A stretch of 50,264 nt of DNA, taken from positions 1 to 50,264 of the forward strand of contig JBDNFD010000149.1 in the NCBI GenBank assembly GCA_041689995.1, read 5' to 3'. Source of the DNA: DASSWG01 sp041689995. GTDB taxonomy: Bacteria > Bacteroidota > Bacteroidia > Flavobacteriales > Flavobacteriaceae. Positions 7,727 through 16,020 of the stretch are shown here, in pieces. The notes beneath the pieces are model-generated. The model was given only the letters and a program-made list of their open reading frames with translations. It was not told the origin of the DNA and searched no databases. The position numbers and the translations under genes were made by a program. Positions within the stretch are counted from its first letter, which is position 1. Each line of letters starts with the position of its first letter.

Positions 7727-8845
7727 ATGAAATTTATAGTCTCTAGTTCCCATTTGTTAAAACAGCTTCAAATTTTGGGAGGAATCATCAACAATAACAA
7801 CACCTTGCCAATTTTGGATAATTTCCTTTTCGAATTGGATCAAAATACGCTTCGTGTTTCCGCTTCCGATTTGGAGACCGCTATTTCGACGGAATTAGAA
7901 GTGGAATCCGAAACCGAAGGCAAAATTGCCGTTCCCGCCAGATTGTTGATAGAAACTTTAAAAACATTTCCCGAACAGCCCTTGACATTTATGGTTGCGG
8001 AGAATAACATTTTGGAGCTCAGTTCCAATTACGGAAAATATGCGCTTGCTTACGCACCCGCGGAAGATTTTCCAAAAACCGTGGAATTGGCCGAATCCAG
8101 TCGTGCAATTATTCCTGCCGATGTCTTATCTACCGCGGTGAACAAAACGATTTTTGCTTCTGGAACCGATGATTTACGACCTCTAATGAGCGGAATTTTC
8201 TTTCAATTTTCCGAAAACGGCCTAACGTTCGTGGCGACAGATGCCCATAAATTGGTAAAATATTCAAGGGAAGATGTCACCGCCACTGAAACCGCGGAGT
8301 TCATCATGCCCAAAAAACCACTCAATCTTTTGAAGGGAATTTTGGCAGGAAGCGAAAGTGAAGTTTTGATTGAATATAACGAATGGAACGCAAAATTTTC
8401 TTTCGATAAAACGCAATTGATCTGCCGTTTGATAGAAGGAAAATATCCAAATTATGAAGCTGTTATTCCCACGGAAAATCCAAATAAATTAGTGATTGAC
8501 CGCACTCAATTTTTAAATTCCGTGCGCAGGGTTTCCATTTTTTCGAGTAAAACCACACACCAAGTGCGACTTAAAATCGCTGGAGCCGAACTGAATATTT
8601 CTGCGGAAGACATTGATTTTTCAAACAAAGCCGAAGAACGCCTAACTTGCGATTTCCAAGGTGACGATATGGAAATCGGTTTCAACTCGCGTTTTCTAAC
8701 CGAAATGTTGAGCAACCTGAATTCAAACAATGTACAACTGGAAATGAGCCTCCCAAACCGCGCCGGGATTTTGACCCCTGTGGACGGTTTAGACGAAGGA
8801 GAAAAAGTAGTGATGCTGGTCATGCCGGTAATGTTGAACAATTAA
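7727..8845 (+). CDS. dnaN: DNA polymerase III subunit beta (sliding clamp)
   Basis: The 372-residue product has the three-domain clamp architecture and full family length. It begins MKFIVSSSHLLKQLQ; internal landmarks include an L-P-I-L-D-N-F segment, T-D-A-H-K-L near the middle domain, and a C-terminal V-M-L-V-M-P-V clamp end. The protein forms a ring on DNA and tethers the replicative polymerase. It sits alone, about 130 bp after gldFG, with no dnaA nearby, so this is not a dnaA-dnaN origin arrangement. Confidence 0.97.
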   Translation: MKFIVSSSHLLKQLQILGGIINNNNTLPILDNFLFELDQNTLRVSASDLETAISTELEVESETEGKIAVPARLLIETLKTFPEQPLTFMVAENNILELSSNYGKYALAYAPAEDFPKTVELAESSRAIIPADVLSTAVNKTIFASGTDDLRPLMSGIFFQFSENGLTFVATDAHKLVKYSREDVTATETAEFIMPKKPLNLLKGILAGSESEVLIEYNEWNAKFSFDKTQLICRLIEGKYPNYEAVIPTENPNKLVIDRTQFLNSVRRVSIFSSKTTHQVRLKIAGAELNISAEDIDFSNKAEERLTCDFQGDDMEIGFNSRFLTEMLSNLNSNNVQLEMSLPNRAGILTPVDGLDEGEKVVMLVMPVMLNN

Positions 8846-8935
8846 TAAATTAGCGGCAACCTTAACAAACCGGCAGGAAATTGTTGAAACTTTCAAACAA
8901 AACAACAAAAGTATAAACCATAAAATAAAAACAAA

Positions 8936-9136
8936 ATGAAGAAATTCCATCCATTTTTTATAATCGGAACTGTAGGAATGATTGTAACATCCGCACTACA
9001 TATATTCTTGGCTTTGGGTTTATCGGTGTCATCCGCTCATTCATCTTTTTACGTTATCTATCCAACTTTTATTGCTTTTCTTGCGATTGGTTTTGGACTG
9101 ACATTAAAAAAGCAAAAAGAAGCTAAAGCATCTTAG
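8936..9136 (+). CDS. Small two-TM membrane protein
   Basis: The 66-residue protein consists of two hydrophobic helices (about 6-28 and 38-56) joined by a short polar loop, with a basic C-terminal tail. A purine-rich leader with several AAAACAAAA runs precedes the ATG, as is common for flavobacterial genes. I do not recognise a family. It lies 90 bp downstream of dnaN. Confidence 0.5.
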   Translation: MKKFHPFFIIGTVGMIVTSALHIFLALGLSVSSAHSSFYVIYPTFIAFLAIGFGLTLKKQKEAKAS

Positions 9137-9232
9137 AAAAAAAAGTTTACAACATCGATGACGCAAGTGTTTCCCGTGTATTCCGAACAATTATAGTTTA
9201 CTTCATCTTAAATAAAAGCACTTTACGGACAT

Positions 9233-9571
9233 TTACTTCAAAAATTCGATGCTAAAAGGATAAAAAGATTCTTCCCCGTTGCTTGCTTTAATTCCGTTTA
9301 TAATTGGAAAAACAACAACGATTATGCCGATTGCAATAAGCAGAATAACCCCCAACCCAAAAAGGAATATCAGGGGAATACTGATGATAGCGTAAACGAA
9401 CATACTAATTTGGAAGTTGATAATCATTTTTCCCTGCCGATCCATGTCAAGAACATGATCTTTTTGGGTCAACCAAATAACCAAGGGAACCACAAATCCG
9501 CCAATTGCGGTTATCAAGTTTAAAAGTTGACTCAAGTGGGTCAATAGTAATAGTTGTCTGTCTTCTCGCAT
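9233..9571 (-). CDS. DUF4870 domain-containing membrane protein
   Basis: The 112-residue product has the DUF4870 pattern: an N-terminal L-T-H-L-S-Q-L segment, a first TM helix with G-G-F-V-V-P-L-V-I-W, a polar stretch with the I-N-F-Q-I-S motif, and two further TM helices ending in a short conserved tail. The function of the family is unknown. The gene is divergent from mnmE, with about 135 bp between the two starts. Confidence 0.8.
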   Translation of the reverse strand: MREDRQLLLLTHLSQLLNLITAIGGFVVPLVIWLTQKDHVLDMDRQGKMIINFQISMFVYAIISIPLIFLFGLGVILLIAIGIIVVVFPIINGIKASNGEESFYPFSIEFLK

Positions 9572-9676
9572 AGTTGTGGATTTTAAAGTAGTATAAATTT
9601 TTCAAGGTTCGTTCACAAGTTTGTCGCATAATACCCACTCGCGTTACAAAATCAAACCTACAAAGAATCCTATTCA

Positions 9677-9703
9677 TTGTTGCACGTGCGTTTCGTACTT
9701 TTG
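9677..9703 (+). promoter_or_regulatory. Candidate promoter of mnmE
   Basis: TTG (9677-9679), a 16-bp spacer and TACTTTTG (9696-9703) fit the Bacteroidota -33/-7 arrangement. The mnmE start codon lies only 4 bp after the -7 box, which would make the message leaderless or nearly so. Confidence 0.4.
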
Positions 9704-9707
9704 TCGA

Positions 9708-11066
9708 ATGATTTCAACAGATACTATTGTTGCATTGTCAAGCGCTCCCGGAAGTGGTGCAATTGCTGTCATTCGTGTTTCCGGAACAGAAGCAATCCGT
9801 ATTGTGGATTCTGTTTTTGTGGCGAAAGGCAAAAAAAACCTTCTTGAAACAGAATCACACCGTTTGGTTTATGGGGAAATTTTTGAAGATGAAAAAGTAG
9901 TCGATGAAGTATTGATTTCGGTATTTAAAGGAACCAAATCCTATACGGGCGAAAACAGCGTGGAAATCTCCTGTCACGGCAGCAGTTTTATTCAGGGGGA
10001 AATTCTGCAACTACTAATTCGGAAAGGAGCCCGATTGGCAAATCCGGGTGAGTTTACCCAGCGCGCTTTCTTCAACGGAAAAATGGATTTAAGCCAAGCG
10101 GAAGCCGTCGCTGATTTGATTGCTGCGGATAGCGAAGCTGCAAAACAAACCGCTCTGAAACAACTACGTGGCGGATTTTCACATGATTTGAAACAACTGC
10201 GGGAGCAATTAATAAATTTCGCCGCGTTGATTGAATTGGAACTTGACTTTTCAGAAGAAGATGTGGAATTTGCAGATCGTGGTGCGTTTCGGGATCTGAT
10301 TCAAAATCTACGACAAGAAACCCAAATACTTTTAGATTCCTTCAAGTTGGGAAATGCGATTAAAAACGGGATCCGTGTGGCAATTATTGGTGCGCCCAAT
10401 GCTGGAAAAAGCACGTTGTTGAATGCGCTGCTCAATGAAGAACGCGCCATTGTGAGCGAGATTCCCGGCACGACCCGAGACACGATCGAAGAAAGTTTAA
10501 ACATCAAAGGCGTGTTGTTCCGATTGATCGATACAGCCGGAATTCGGAAACACAGTACGGATCAGATTGAAAACCTCGGAATTCAACGCAGCAAAGAAAA
10601 TGCCGAAAAAGCAGACATCGTTTTGCATCTGATCGATGTGTCCCAGAAAATCCAAGAAGAGTTTGACTGGTTGAAAAAGTGGGAAGGCAAAACCATTTCT
10701 GTTCTTAACAAAACAGATTTAGATTCAGAATTCAGAATTCAGGATTCAGAATTTTCAATATCCATTTCCGCCAAGGAAAAAACAGGCATTGATGAACTCA
10801 AAAAATTAATGTTCAGCAAAGCTATCGGAGAAAGTATTTCCTCTGAAAATACCATCGTAACAAACGCAAGACATCACGAAGCCCTACAAAAAACCGCGGA
10901 TAGCCTCAAAAGCATTGAAGAAGGAATGGATCAAAACCTAAGTGGCGATCTGCTGGCCGTGGACATCCGGCAGGCGCTGAATCACCTCGGCACCATTACT
11001 GGACAGGTGGAAGTCGACCGGGATATTTTGGGAACGATTTTCGGGAAGTTTTGTATTGGGAAATAA
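9708..11066 (+). CDS. mnmE: tRNA modification GTPase MnmE (TrmE)
   Basis: MnmE, with MnmG, installs the carboxymethylaminomethyl group at wobble U34 of certain tRNAs. The 452-residue protein has the N-terminal formyl-THF binding domain (D-T-I-V-A-L at the start), a helical domain, and an inserted G domain: G-A-P-N-A-G-K-S-T (P-loop), the D-T-A-G motif and N-K-T-D (G4). The family's C-terminal C-I-G-K is present. The ATG at 9708 is chosen because upstream residues in the open frame (from 9621) are not family-like. Between G4 and the S-A-K (G5) motif, residues 339-350 are encoded by a seven-base tandem repeat (10722-10749), making this loop unusual. Confidence 0.96.
   Translation: MISTDTIVALSSAPGSGAIAVIRVSGTEAIRIVDSVFVAKGKKNLLETESHRLVYGEIFEDEKVVDEVLISVFKGTKSYTGENSVEISCHGSSFIQGEILQLLIRKGARLANPGEFTQRAFFNGKMDLSQAEAVADLIAADSEAAKQTALKQLRGGFSHDLKQLREQLINFAALIELELDFSEEDVEFADRGAFRDLIQNLRQETQILLDSFKLGNAIKNGIRVAIIGAPNAGKSTLLNALLNEERAIVSEIPGTTRDTIEESLNIKGVLFRLIDTAGIRKHSTDQIENLGIQRSKENAEKADIVLHLIDVSQKIQEEFDWLKKWEGKTISVLNKTDLDSEFRIQDSEFSISISAKEKTGIDELKKLMFSKAIGESISSENTIVTNARHHEALQKTADSLKSIEEGMDQNLSGDLLAVDIRQALNHLGTITGQVEVDRDILGTIFGKFCIGK
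10722..10749 (+). repeat. Heptanucleotide repeat inside mnmE
   Basis: Four consecutive 7-bp units, GATTCAG, AATTCAG, AATTCAG and GATTCAG, lie in the coding region. Three units equal seven codons, so the peptide shows DSEFRIQ followed by DSEF (residues 339-349). The total length keeps the frame. The site is the loop between the G4 and G5 motifs of the GTPase domain. Confidence 0.8.
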
Positions 11067-11141
11067 ATTGAGAAATCCTTGCTTTTGTTTTTGTAAAATG
11101 CCAGAAATTAAAACATACACAGAGGGAAAGACACTAAAAAC

Positions 11142-12962
11142 ATGAAAACAACCCACGAACAAAACGCCATCATAAATGCCCAAGGAAACCTGAGCATCAA
11201 TGCCATTGCTGGCTCGGGAAAAACGACCACTATATTGAAATATGCCGGAAATCAACCCAAAGATTCCAAAATACTATACCTCGCTTATAATAAATCCGTA
11301 AAGACAGAAGCCAAGCAAAAATGCATGCAACAAGGATTAATGAATGTTCAAGTGGAAACAGCCCACTCCCTTGCGTATCGACATATCATAAGACCAGGAA
11401 ATTTTAAAGTAAGCAAAAAGGATTATAAAATATATGATTTGACCCAAATACTGAGCCTTCATGCTATAGGCGATGACTATGTAAATTTCCTATTGGCAAA
11501 TCATATTTCAAAATTCACCGCTTATTTCTGCAACAGTACCGCTAAGAAAATTCAAGACCTCGATTATTCCGAAATCATAACCGACAGAAAAGCAAAAACC
11601 TTTGTAAAAAACAATTACCGTCTCATTGAAAAGGGAACTCGGAAATTTCTCGCAAAAATGGAACGCAAAGAAATCGATTGCACCCACGATTTTTATCTTA
11701 AAAAATTCCAGCTTTGCAAGCCTGCCCTAAAATATGATTGCATTCTCTTTGATGAAGGTCAAGATGCATCCCCTGCAATGTTGGATATCTTTTTAAATCA
11801 GAATGCCACCAAAATCATAGTGGGCGATAACCATCAACAAATCTATGCCTGGCGTTTCGCAATAAACTCCTTGGAGAAAATATCCTTTCAACAATACCAT
11901 CTTACGGCAAGTTTCCGCTTCCCTCCTGCCATCGCCAATTTGGCAAATCACATCTTGAGCTGGAAAAAACACATTACCGATAAAAAGCCTATGACTATTC
12001 AAGGGAAGGGAAAACTCTCTGTAAAACAAAAGACAAAATCCAAAGCTATCATAGCACGCAGTAATTTAGGGTTGTTGTTAAAGGCCATTGAGTATGTGGT
12101 GGAATATAAAAAAGCGGAAAAAATCTATTTTGAAGGGAACATTCACTCCTATACCTATGCCGAGGACGGCACTTCATTATATGACGTTTTAAATCTTTTC
12201 TTGGGCAGAAAACACTTCATAAAAGATCTCCTTATCAAATCAATGCACAACATGGAGCAATTGGAGGATTATATTGAAAAAACAGAGGATGTACAACTGG
12301 CTATGATGGTAAAAATAGTGCGGGAGTATGGAAAGGAAATTCCAAAAATCCTAAAGGAAATCAAAGAAAAACATATAACATCGGATAATAAAGAAAAGGC
12401 GGAAATTATCTTTTCAACCGTTCATCGCAGCAAAGGAATGGAATATGACGCTGTCTATTTGGTGAACGATTTTATAAATGAAGAAAAAATAGCAAAACTC
12501 AGTAAAACCTTTTTGGATGAAAACGCCTCCAAAATCAACGAAGAAATCAATCTGCTGTATGTGGCCATAACCAGAACAAAAAACCATCTTTATATCCCAG
12601 CAATCCTTTTACCTAAAGACCATAAAAAATCGCCGCACATCCACCCGGTAAAAGTAGAAATTGAAGAAGAAAACAATGAAGAAAATAATAAAGAAATCAC
12701 CCTGGAAGAAGTCGTGCAAATAATGACAGGACAAACAAAAGCCCCGCCTTCCAATCAAACCGTAAAAGCCTATTCTGTTGTTCAGGTGCGAAAAAAACAC
12801 CAACATGCCTACAAACCTTGGGACCCAGAAATGGATCACGAACTTACTATAATGTTCTGCGAGGGAAAATCAAACAAATTAATGGCAAAACACTTTGGCA
12901 GAACTTCCGGAGCAATCTGCTCCCGTATCAAAAAACTATATCTTAGGGAAATGTATGGTTAA
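11142..12962 (+). CDS. UvrD/Rep-like superfamily 1 DNA helicase with C-terminal HTH-like tail
   Basis: The 606-residue protein has SF1 helicase motifs: Q-motif-like start, Walker A AIAGSGKTTT (21-30), motif II FDEGQD (203-208, with Gly where Ala is usual), motif III GDNHQQIYAWRFA (228-240), and late motifs STVHRSKGMEYDAVYL and YVAITRTKNHLYI. It should translocate on single-stranded DNA using ATP. The last 50 or so residues (MDHELTIMFCEGKSNKLMAKHFGRTSGAI...) resemble a Myb/HTH-type DNA-binding element joined by an Asn/Glu-rich linker. It is shorter than UvrD and probably belongs to an accessory helicase group. It stands alone, 75 bp after mnmE. Confidence 0.85.
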   Translation: MKTTHEQNAIINAQGNLSINAIAGSGKTTTILKYAGNQPKDSKILYLAYNKSVKTEAKQKCMQQGLMNVQVETAHSLAYRHIIRPGNFKVSKKDYKIYDLTQILSLHAIGDDYVNFLLANHISKFTAYFCNSTAKKIQDLDYSEIITDRKAKTFVKNNYRLIEKGTRKFLAKMERKEIDCTHDFYLKKFQLCKPALKYDCILFDEGQDASPAMLDIFLNQNATKIIVGDNHQQIYAWRFAINSLEKISFQQYHLTASFRFPPAIANLANHILSWKKHITDKKPMTIQGKGKLSVKQKTKSKAIIARSNLGLLLKAIEYVVEYKKAEKIYFEGNIHSYTYAEDGTSLYDVLNLFLGRKHFIKDLLIKSMHNMEQLEDYIEKTEDVQLAMMVKIVREYGKEIPKILKEIKEKHITSDNKEKAEIIFSTVHRSKGMEYDAVYLVNDFINEEKIAKLSKTFLDENASKINEEINLLYVAITRTKNHLYIPAILLPKDHKKSPHIHPVKVEIEEENNEENNKEITLEEVVQIMTGQTKAPPSNQTVKAYSVVQVRKKHQHAYKPWDPEMDHELTIMFCEGKSNKLMAKHFGRTSGAICSRIKKLYLREMYG

Positions 12963-13247
12963 AACAGAATATTTATCAGAAGCACATCCCCTGCATCTTC
13001 TATATCCCCCTTTCCTTTTAAAATAGATCAAATACTCGATCAACCCAAACATCGAAAAACAGTATCGCATTTTGACCGAAAAAAAACAAAATCCCCAATT
13101 CGCAAAAAGCAAAACAGCGTATTCCAACGCAACAAACCCCAAAAGTATTCATCTACGAATGTTCCGATTTACCTTAGCTGACAAGAAGGACGACCGTACC
13201 ATGTCCGTACCAAGTCCAAGTATTGTTTAACCCTTAAAATTAAAAAA

Positions 13248-13844
13248 ATGGGAAAAATCAAACAGGGTATTCTCGGTGGCGTTTCAGGCCAAATCGGGAA
13301 TGTAATCGGTGGAAACTGGAAAGGCACCGATTACCTGCGCATCAAACCTTCCAGCGTGGCAAATCCAAAAACCACAGGTCAAATGGACCAACGTTCCAAA
13401 TTTTCAACCGTTTTGAAGTTCTTACAACCCATCACCGGTTTTCTAAAAGTTGGTTTCAAGTTGTATGCAATTGAAATGACAGAGTTCAACTGTGCTATGT
13501 CCTACAATTTGTTGAATGCCGTTACGGGCACTTATCCAAACTACGAAATAGATTATGCCAACGCACTGGTTTGGCGCGGCCATCTATCCCGGGCTTTGGA
13601 TCCTACGGCCACTTCAACGGTTGCTGGTAGTGTGGAAGTTACTTGGGAAGACAATTCAGGAAGCAGCGGAGCACAAGCCACGGATAAATCCTTAATTGTC
13701 CTTTTGAACCCTTCAAAAAAAGATGCGGTCTTTTTAGTAGATGGCGCCACAAGAACAGCCGGAACAGAGACACTCACCGTTCCCGTCGATTATAGTGGAG
13801 ACACCTTGGAAGCTTTTATAAGTTTCATTTCGCAGACGGCCTAA
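13248..13844 (+). CDS. DUF6266 family protein
   Basis: The 198-residue protein begins MGKIKQGILGGVSGQIGNVI, a Gly-rich start typical of the DUF6266 family found in Bacteroidota, followed by K-G-x-D-Y-L-R and a predicted beta-rich C-terminal half. It has no signal peptide. The function is unknown. Upstream, CCGTACCA occurs twice (13194-13201 and 13205-13212) inside an otherwise featureless 285-bp spacer after the helicase gene. A strong terminator follows 66 bp downstream, so it is probably a single-gene unit. Confidence 0.75.
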   Translation: MGKIKQGILGGVSGQIGNVIGGNWKGTDYLRIKPSSVANPKTTGQMDQRSKFSTVLKFLQPITGFLKVGFKLYAIEMTEFNCAMSYNLLNAVTGTYPNYEIDYANALVWRGHLSRALDPTATSTVAGSVEVTWEDNSGSSGAQATDKSLIVLLNPSKKDAVFLVDGATRTAGTETLTVPVDYSGDTLEAFISFISQTA

Positions 13845-13910
13845 GTGTTGCGAACAGTAAACACATCGGCTCTGTGGTGGTGGCATAGCGATTCCGCGCT
13901 TTTCCTCGAA

Positions 13911-13941
13911 AACCGCTTCCATATTGGGAGCGGTTTTTTTT
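13911..13941 (+). terminator. Rho-independent terminator after the DUF6266 gene
   Basis: AACCGCTTCC and GGGAGCGGTT pair around an ATATT loop, followed by a run of eight T residues. Confidence 0.85.
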
Positions 13942-14042
13942 AGGTCGATTTCTTATACAATTTCATAAGAAAAAGAGAAAAATCTGTTTATCCATAAATA
14001 AGCATTTTCCCTATTTATTACCCAACAAAAGGAACAAACTAA

Positions 14043-14126
14043 TTCCGTTATATTCCTCTTGGATATAATTTAGAAGAAGGTTTCAAAAGATTAATTGCAA
14101 ATTTAAGAGGACCTATAAATAATTAA
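14043..14126 (+). pseudogene. Possible 3' remnant of an unknown gene
   Basis: After an in-frame TAA, 27 codons read as a protein-like tail (RYIPLGYNLEEGFKRL and onward) ending at TAA 14124-14126. There is no start codon. The composition looks more like coding than spacer DNA, but I do not recognise the family, and a chance frame is possible. Confidence 0.25.
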
Positions 14127-14136
14127 AAAAAACAAA

Positions 14137-14164
14137 AACCGTCTCAGTTTTGAGACGGTTTTAT
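14137..14164 (-). terminator. Terminator of the act-cox operon
   Basis: AAAACCGTCTCA and TGAGACGGTTTT form a perfect stem with a 4-base loop. On the minus strand the stem is followed by a T-rich tract (TTTTTGTTTTTTTT), directly downstream of coxA, so it should end the respiratory operon. Confidence 0.85.
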
Positions 14165-14186
14165 AATATGTATTTTGATCCTATTT

Positions 14187-16007
14187 CTAATGGTTCAATT
14201 CCTCTTCATTTTCTTGAAGCGGCACATTTTGCGGCACAAAATCCTGTCCGGGGATCACATAATCGCTTTCGTCCATATTCATTTTACTATAATCATAAGG
14301 CCAACGATATACGTGTGGGATTGCCCCGGGCCAGTTTCCATGAAGATGTTCCACGGGCGTGGTCCATTCCAATGAATTGGCGTGCCAAGGATTTTGCGTT
14401 GCTCTTTTTCCGTAGAAAATAGAATGAAGAAAATTGTATAAAAAGATCACCTGCGCACACACAGTAATAATAGCAAAGATGGTGATGAGCACGTTCGTAT
14501 CGGCCAAATCATCAAAATATGGGAATGCCGTATTTTCATAATATCGTCTCGGAAGTCCTGCCAATCCGATAAAGTGCATCGGGAAGAAAACCCCATAAAC
14601 CCCGATAATGGTTATCCAGAAGTGGACATAACCAAGATTTTTGTTCATCATGCGACCAAACATTTTTGGAAGCCAATGATAGATTCCAGCAAGGAACGCA
14701 AGGGCAGCCGAGATTCCCATCACCAAATGGAAATGGGCAATAATGAAATAGGTATCGTGAATATTGATGTCCAAGGTGCTATCACCCATAATAATTCCGG
14801 TCAATCCACCGGTGATAAAAGTGGAAACCATTCCAATAGAAAACAGCATGGCCGGATTAAACTGTAAATTCCCCTTCCATAAAGTGGTGATCCAGTTAAA
14901 AGATTTTACAGCAGAAGGGATTGCAATCAAAAGTGTTGTAAACGTAAACACGGAGCCCAAAAATGGATTCATTCCAGAAATAAACATATGGTGTCCCCAA
15001 ACGATTGTGGACAAGAACCCAATGGCCAAAATGGAAGCAATCATCGCACGGTATCCAAAAATGGGCTTTCGGGCGTTGGTGGAAATTATTTCAGAAACGA
15101 TCCCCATTGCCGGTAAGATCACGATATATACTTCGGGGTGACCCAAAAACCAGAACAAATGTTCGAACAACACGGGCGAACCCCCATGATGAGCCAAAAC
15201 TTCGCCTTGAATATAAATATCGCTCAGGAAAAAAGAAGTGCCAAAACTACGGTCCATTATCAACAAGAGAACTGCTGAGATCAGCACGGGAAATGAAACC
15301 ACCCCCAGAATGGCCGTTACCAAAAAGGCCCAAATCGTCAAAGGTAGCCTTGTCATGGACATTCCTTCCGTGCGCAAGTTGATGACGGTCACAATGAAAT
15401 TCAGCGATCCCAACAAGGAAGAAGCGATAAAAATTGACATGGAAATCAGCCAGAGGGTCATTCCCAATCCAGAGCCAGGAATAGCTTGTGGCAGGGCGCT
15501 CAACGGCGGATAAATTGTCCATCCAGCAGAAGCCGGTCCAGTTTCAATAAAAAGAGAGCTCAACATGATAAGGCTTGAAATAAAAAACAACCAATAAGAA
15601 ACCATGTTCAGAAATCCGGAAGCCATATCGCGGGCACCAATTTGAAGTGGGATCAACAAGTTGCTAAACGTACCGCTCAAACCGGCAGTAAGAACGAAAA
15701 AAACCATTATGGTTCCGTGAATGGTAACCAAGGACAAATAGATATTCGGGTCCATTACTCCATCCGGCGCATAATCGCCTAAGAGAAAATCGAAAATCCA
15801 AAAGGATTCCCCTGGCCAAGCCAGTTGCATTCGAAACAAAACAGACATGAGAATTCCGATAACCCCCATGAAAAGTCCGGTTAACATATATTGCCTGGAA
15901 ATCATCTTATGATCCGTACTGAAAACATACTTTGTTATAAAAGTCTGTTTGTGATGTCCATGATCTTCGTGATGATTGAGAGCGGGGTCGTGTGCTATTG
16001 CTGACAT
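14187..16007 (-). CDS. ctaD: Cytochrome c oxidase subunit I
   Basis: Catalytic subunit of the haem-copper oxidase that reduces oxygen to water and pumps protons. The 606-residue protein has about twelve TM segments, the W-F-L-G-H-P-E-V-Y motif with the CuB histidine and cross-linked tyrosine, the paired histidines in W-G-H-H-M-F, and H-D-T-Y-F-I-I-A-H-F-H with the haem ligands. The N-terminus is His-rich. It is the last gene of an eight-gene minus-strand operon that starts with actA, 13 bp after ctaC, and is followed by a terminator. Quinol electrons pass from Alternative Complex III through cytochrome c domains to this oxidase. Confidence 0.97.
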   Translation of the reverse strand: MSAIAHDPALNHHEDHGHHKQTFITKYVFSTDHKMISRQYMLTGLFMGVIGILMSVLFRMQLAWPGESFWIFDFLLGDYAPDGVMDPNIYLSLVTIHGTIMVFFVLTAGLSGTFSNLLIPLQIGARDMASGFLNMVSYWLFFISSLIMLSSLFIETGPASAGWTIYPPLSALPQAIPGSGLGMTLWLISMSIFIASSLLGSLNFIVTVINLRTEGMSMTRLPLTIWAFLVTAILGVVSFPVLISAVLLLIMDRSFGTSFFLSDIYIQGEVLAHHGGSPVLFEHLFWFLGHPEVYIVILPAMGIVSEIISTNARKPIFGYRAMIASILAIGFLSTIVWGHHMFISGMNPFLGSVFTFTTLLIAIPSAVKSFNWITTLWKGNLQFNPAMLFSIGMVSTFITGGLTGIIMGDSTLDINIHDTYFIIAHFHLVMGISAALAFLAGIYHWLPKMFGRMMNKNLGYVHFWITIIGVYGVFFPMHFIGLAGLPRRYYENTAFPYFDDLADTNVLITIFAIITVCAQVIFLYNFLHSIFYGKRATQNPWHANSLEWTTPVEHLHGNWPGAIPHVYRWPYDYSKMNMDESDYVIPGQDFVPQNVPLQENEEELNH

Positions 16008-16020
16008 AGGTCTTTTACGC

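Noticed and set aside
7727..8845. Replication origin next to dnaN
   Set aside because: No dnaA, no DnaA-box cluster and no A/T-rich unwinding region visible; dnaN is often far from oriC in Bacteroidota.
9621..9707. 29-codon N-terminal extension of MnmE
   Set aside because: Cys/His-rich residues unlike the family; the promoter box lies inside it and the family start matches ATG 9708.
12936..13142. Minus-strand 68-codon frame downstream of the helicase
   Set aside because: Aromatic- and Cys-rich without any family pattern; it overlaps the 3' end of the helicase and lies in A/C-rich spacer DNA.
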